From Burkholderia cepacia (GTDB lineage: Bacteria; Pseudomonadota; Gammaproteobacteria; Burkholderiales; Burkholderiaceae): 64,000 bases of DNA. Every line of letters begins with the position of its first letter. The stretch's first letter is position 1. Positions 62,565 through 64,000 of this stretch are shown here, in pieces. The notes below the pieces were generated by a model. The model saw only the letters and a list, made by a program, of their open reading frames with translations. It was not told the DNA's origin and made no database searches. Where the stretch lies: the NCBI RefSeq assembly GCF_029962485.1, contig NZ_CP073639.1:558001-622000 (forward strand), read 5' to 3'. The translations under genes were made by a program, and so were the position numbers.

Positions 62565-62613
62565 GCGCGGTTTCACCTCGACTCCCCTCGACCCGCCCGA
62601 CTTCGACCTCATC

Positions 62614-63987
62614 ATGAACGACTCGACCGAATCCCTCGCTCCGCCGCCGGCCGCCGCAGCGGACACGGCGTCCCCCGTCGCACGCGACGCGGCGCCCGCT
62701 GCGGCGTCACCCCGGCGGCGCCGCAAGCTGACCGTGCCGCTCGTCGCGATCGCGGCGGCGGCCGCGCTGCTGGCCGCCGGCATCGTACCGCGCATCGATG
62801 CGCGTGCCGCACAACGCGTGCAGGTGGCTGCCCAGCAGGCGCTACCGGTGTCGGTGATCCTGCCGGGTACCGCGCCCGCCGACCAGACGCTCACGCTGCC
62901 GGGCGCGGTGATGCCGTATGCGGAGGCATCGATCTACGCACGCACGAGCGGCTATATCGCGCACTGGAGCGCCGACATTGGCGCGCACGTGAAGGCCGGC
63001 GCGACGCTCGCGCAGATCACGGCGCCCGACCTCGACGCGCAGTTGCGGCAGGCACGCGCCGACGCCGCGACCGCGCAGGCGAACTACGACTACGCGAAAT
63101 CGACCGCGCAGCGCTGGCAGGACATGCTGAAAACGCAATCGGTGTCGCAGCAGGACACCGATACGAAAGTCGCCGACATGAACGCGAAGCGCGCGATGCT
63201 GGCATCCGCGCAGGCAAACGTCGCGCACCTGACCGAGCTGGTGTCGTACGAATCGGTCACGGCGCCGTTCGACGGCGTGATCACCGCGCGCAACGTCGAA
63301 GTCGGCACGCTCGTCACCGCCGGCGGCACGCCCGGCAGCCCCGGATTGTCCGGCGAACTGTTCCATCTCGAACAGACCGGCACGCTGCGCGTGTTCGTCG
63401 ACGTGCCGCAGGACAGCGCAGCCGGCGTGACGACCGGCACGTCGGTGTTCCTCACCACGCAGCAGTATCCGGGCCGGCGCTTCGCCGCGCGCGTCGCGCG
63501 CAGCGCAGGCGCGATCGATCCGGTCACGCGCACGCTGCGCGTCGAAATCGACGTCGACAACGGCGATGGCGCGCTGATGCCCGGCGCGTATGCGCAAGCG
63601 CACTTGCTCGTGCCGAGCGCGGCCCCTGCGTTCGAGCTGCCGGTCAGCGCGCTGCTGTTCCGGCCGGCCGGCGTGACGGTCGCGACCGTCGCCGCGAACG
63701 GCACCACCGCGCTGAAGACCGTACAGATCGGGCGCGATTTCGGCACGCGTGTCGAGATCGTGTCGGGGCTCGCGGCGAGCGATCGCGTGATCGACAACCC
63801 GGGCGATTCGATCGCGGCCGGCGAGGTCGTGAAGGTCGTGTCGGTTGCGCACGGCGCGACGCCGGCCGTGCAAACCGGCCCGGCAACCGGTGTGAAGGCT
63901 GCGCCACGCACCGCTGCATCGACGCCGGCCACCGCCACTGCGCCCGCTTCGACGCCGGCGGTGGTTTCGACACCTGCCCGCGGCTGA
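62614..63987 (+). CDS. RND efflux membrane fusion protein (periplasmic adaptor)
   Basis: A 457-residue adaptor. A short cytoplasmic N-terminus and one helix (TVPLVAIAAAAALLAAGIVP) lead to the lipoyl/hairpin region ASIYARTSGYIAHWSADIGAHVKAGATLAQI, coiled coil AQLRQARADAATAQANYDYA, and VTAPFDGVITARNVEVGTLVTAGG. The barrel and membrane-proximal domains follow, then an Ala/Thr/Pro-rich tail. It links the permease to an outer-membrane channel. ATG 62614 has no strong Shine-Dalgarno. It is in an operon with the upstream RND permease. Confidence 0.92.
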   Translation: MNDSTESLAPPPAAAADTASPVARDAAPAAASPRRRRKLTVPLVAIAAAAALLAAGIVPRIDARAAQRVQVAAQQALPVSVILPGTAPADQTLTLPGAVMPYAEASIYARTSGYIAHWSADIGAHVKAGATLAQITAPDLDAQLRQARADAATAQANYDYAKSTAQRWQDMLKTQSVSQQDTDTKVADMNAKRAMLASAQANVAHLTELVSYESVTAPFDGVITARNVEVGTLVTAGGTPGSPGLSGELFHLEQTGTLRVFVDVPQDSAAGVTTGTSVFLTTQQYPGRRFAARVARSAGAIDPVTRTLRVEIDVDNGDGALMPGAYAQAHLLVPSAAPAFELPVSALLFRPAGVTVATVAANGTTALKTVQIGRDFGTRVEIVSGLAASDRVIDNPGDSIAAGEVVKVVSVAHGATPAVQTGPATGVKAAPRTAASTPATATAPASTPAVVSTPARG

Positions 63988-63994
63988 TCCGCCG

Positions 63995-64000
63995 ATGAAA
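63995..64000 (+). CDS. Start of a further gene at the right edge (two codons only)
   Basis: ATGAAA begins 7 bases after the adaptor's stop. By operon logic this is probably the outer-membrane factor of the RND pump, but only the first two codons are inside the window, so this is a guess. Confidence 0.3.

Noticed and set aside
59280..62894. 1204-codon minus-strand ORF opposite the RND pump
   Set aside because: Arg/Asp-rich antisense shadow of the RND permease with no recognisable domain.

Overview
The window is high-GC DNA with tight codon usage. Its gene set points to Burkholderia, most likely the B. cepacia complex and probably a secondary chromosome: an orphan Burkholderia-type PstS, DUF4148 proteins, a long trimeric autotransporter with an extended signal peptide, a caa3-type oxidase operon and many one- and two-component regulators. 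This is an inference from protein character and composition, not from a database match. No rRNA, tRNA, CRISPR array or intact mobile element was seen.

Layout. 1-9 kb: a truncated secreted hydrolase, a GNAT, an orphan CobS/CobT-like AAA+/VWA pair, a response regulator with a degenerate HD-GYP domain in an operon with an MHYT-domain histidine kinase, another GNAT and a TPR protein. 9-15.4 kb: an ArsR/SRPBCC pair, orphan PstS, a YdeI-like protein, an NAD(P)-binding epimerase/DoxX pair divergent from its likely TetR repressor with a clear inverted-repeat operator, and an EthD-domain protein. 15.6-25 kb (all minus strand): a diguanylate cyclase, then a redox/metal-flavoured cluster (TlpA-like thioredoxin, outer-membrane-type protein, DUF2946, SCO1-like), a cytochrome c fused to a periplasmic binding protein, and a large secreted deacetylase-like protein of unknown role. 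A decayed copC fragment lies at the head of this cluster.

25-34.7 kb: a SBP_bac_3 protein, a dicarboxylate/glutamate symporter with a partner binding protein, and a double-length (1964 aa) UvrA preceded by a near-perfect LexA box set inside its promoter. 34.7-41.3 kb: a six-gene caa3 cytochrome oxidase operon, a DUF1269-like protein, DUF3820 and a small unknown. 41.3-52.4 kb: an amino-acid racemase remnant, an OmpA-like lipoprotein, a 1672-aa trimeric autotransporter with eight perfectly spaced 129-bp stalk repeats, a 1.4-kb gene-free region partly AT-rich, and an overlapping response regulator (receiver plus AraC HTH)/7TMR-DISM histidine kinase pair. 52.2-64 kb: an IS3-family remnant, a yceI-azoR-pirin-MFS operon divergent from a LysR regulator, an aromatic-acid MFS transporter, two small secreted proteins, and an RND pump with its membrane fusion protein; a third gene starts at the right edge.

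How it fits together: several blocks are self-contained regulator/target units (TetR-epimerase, LysR-yceI/azoR/pirin/MFS, ArsR-SRPBCC, LexA-uvrA, receiver/kinase beside the adhesin). Three intergenic gaps hold recognisable gene remnants (copC, racemase, IS3 orfB), indicating past deletion or decay in this region. I found no convincing wholly new system. The most unusual intact items are the double UvrA under LexA control, the cytochrome c-binding protein fusion, the HD-GYP regulator lacking its catalytic aspartate, and the orphan CobS/CobT-like pair.
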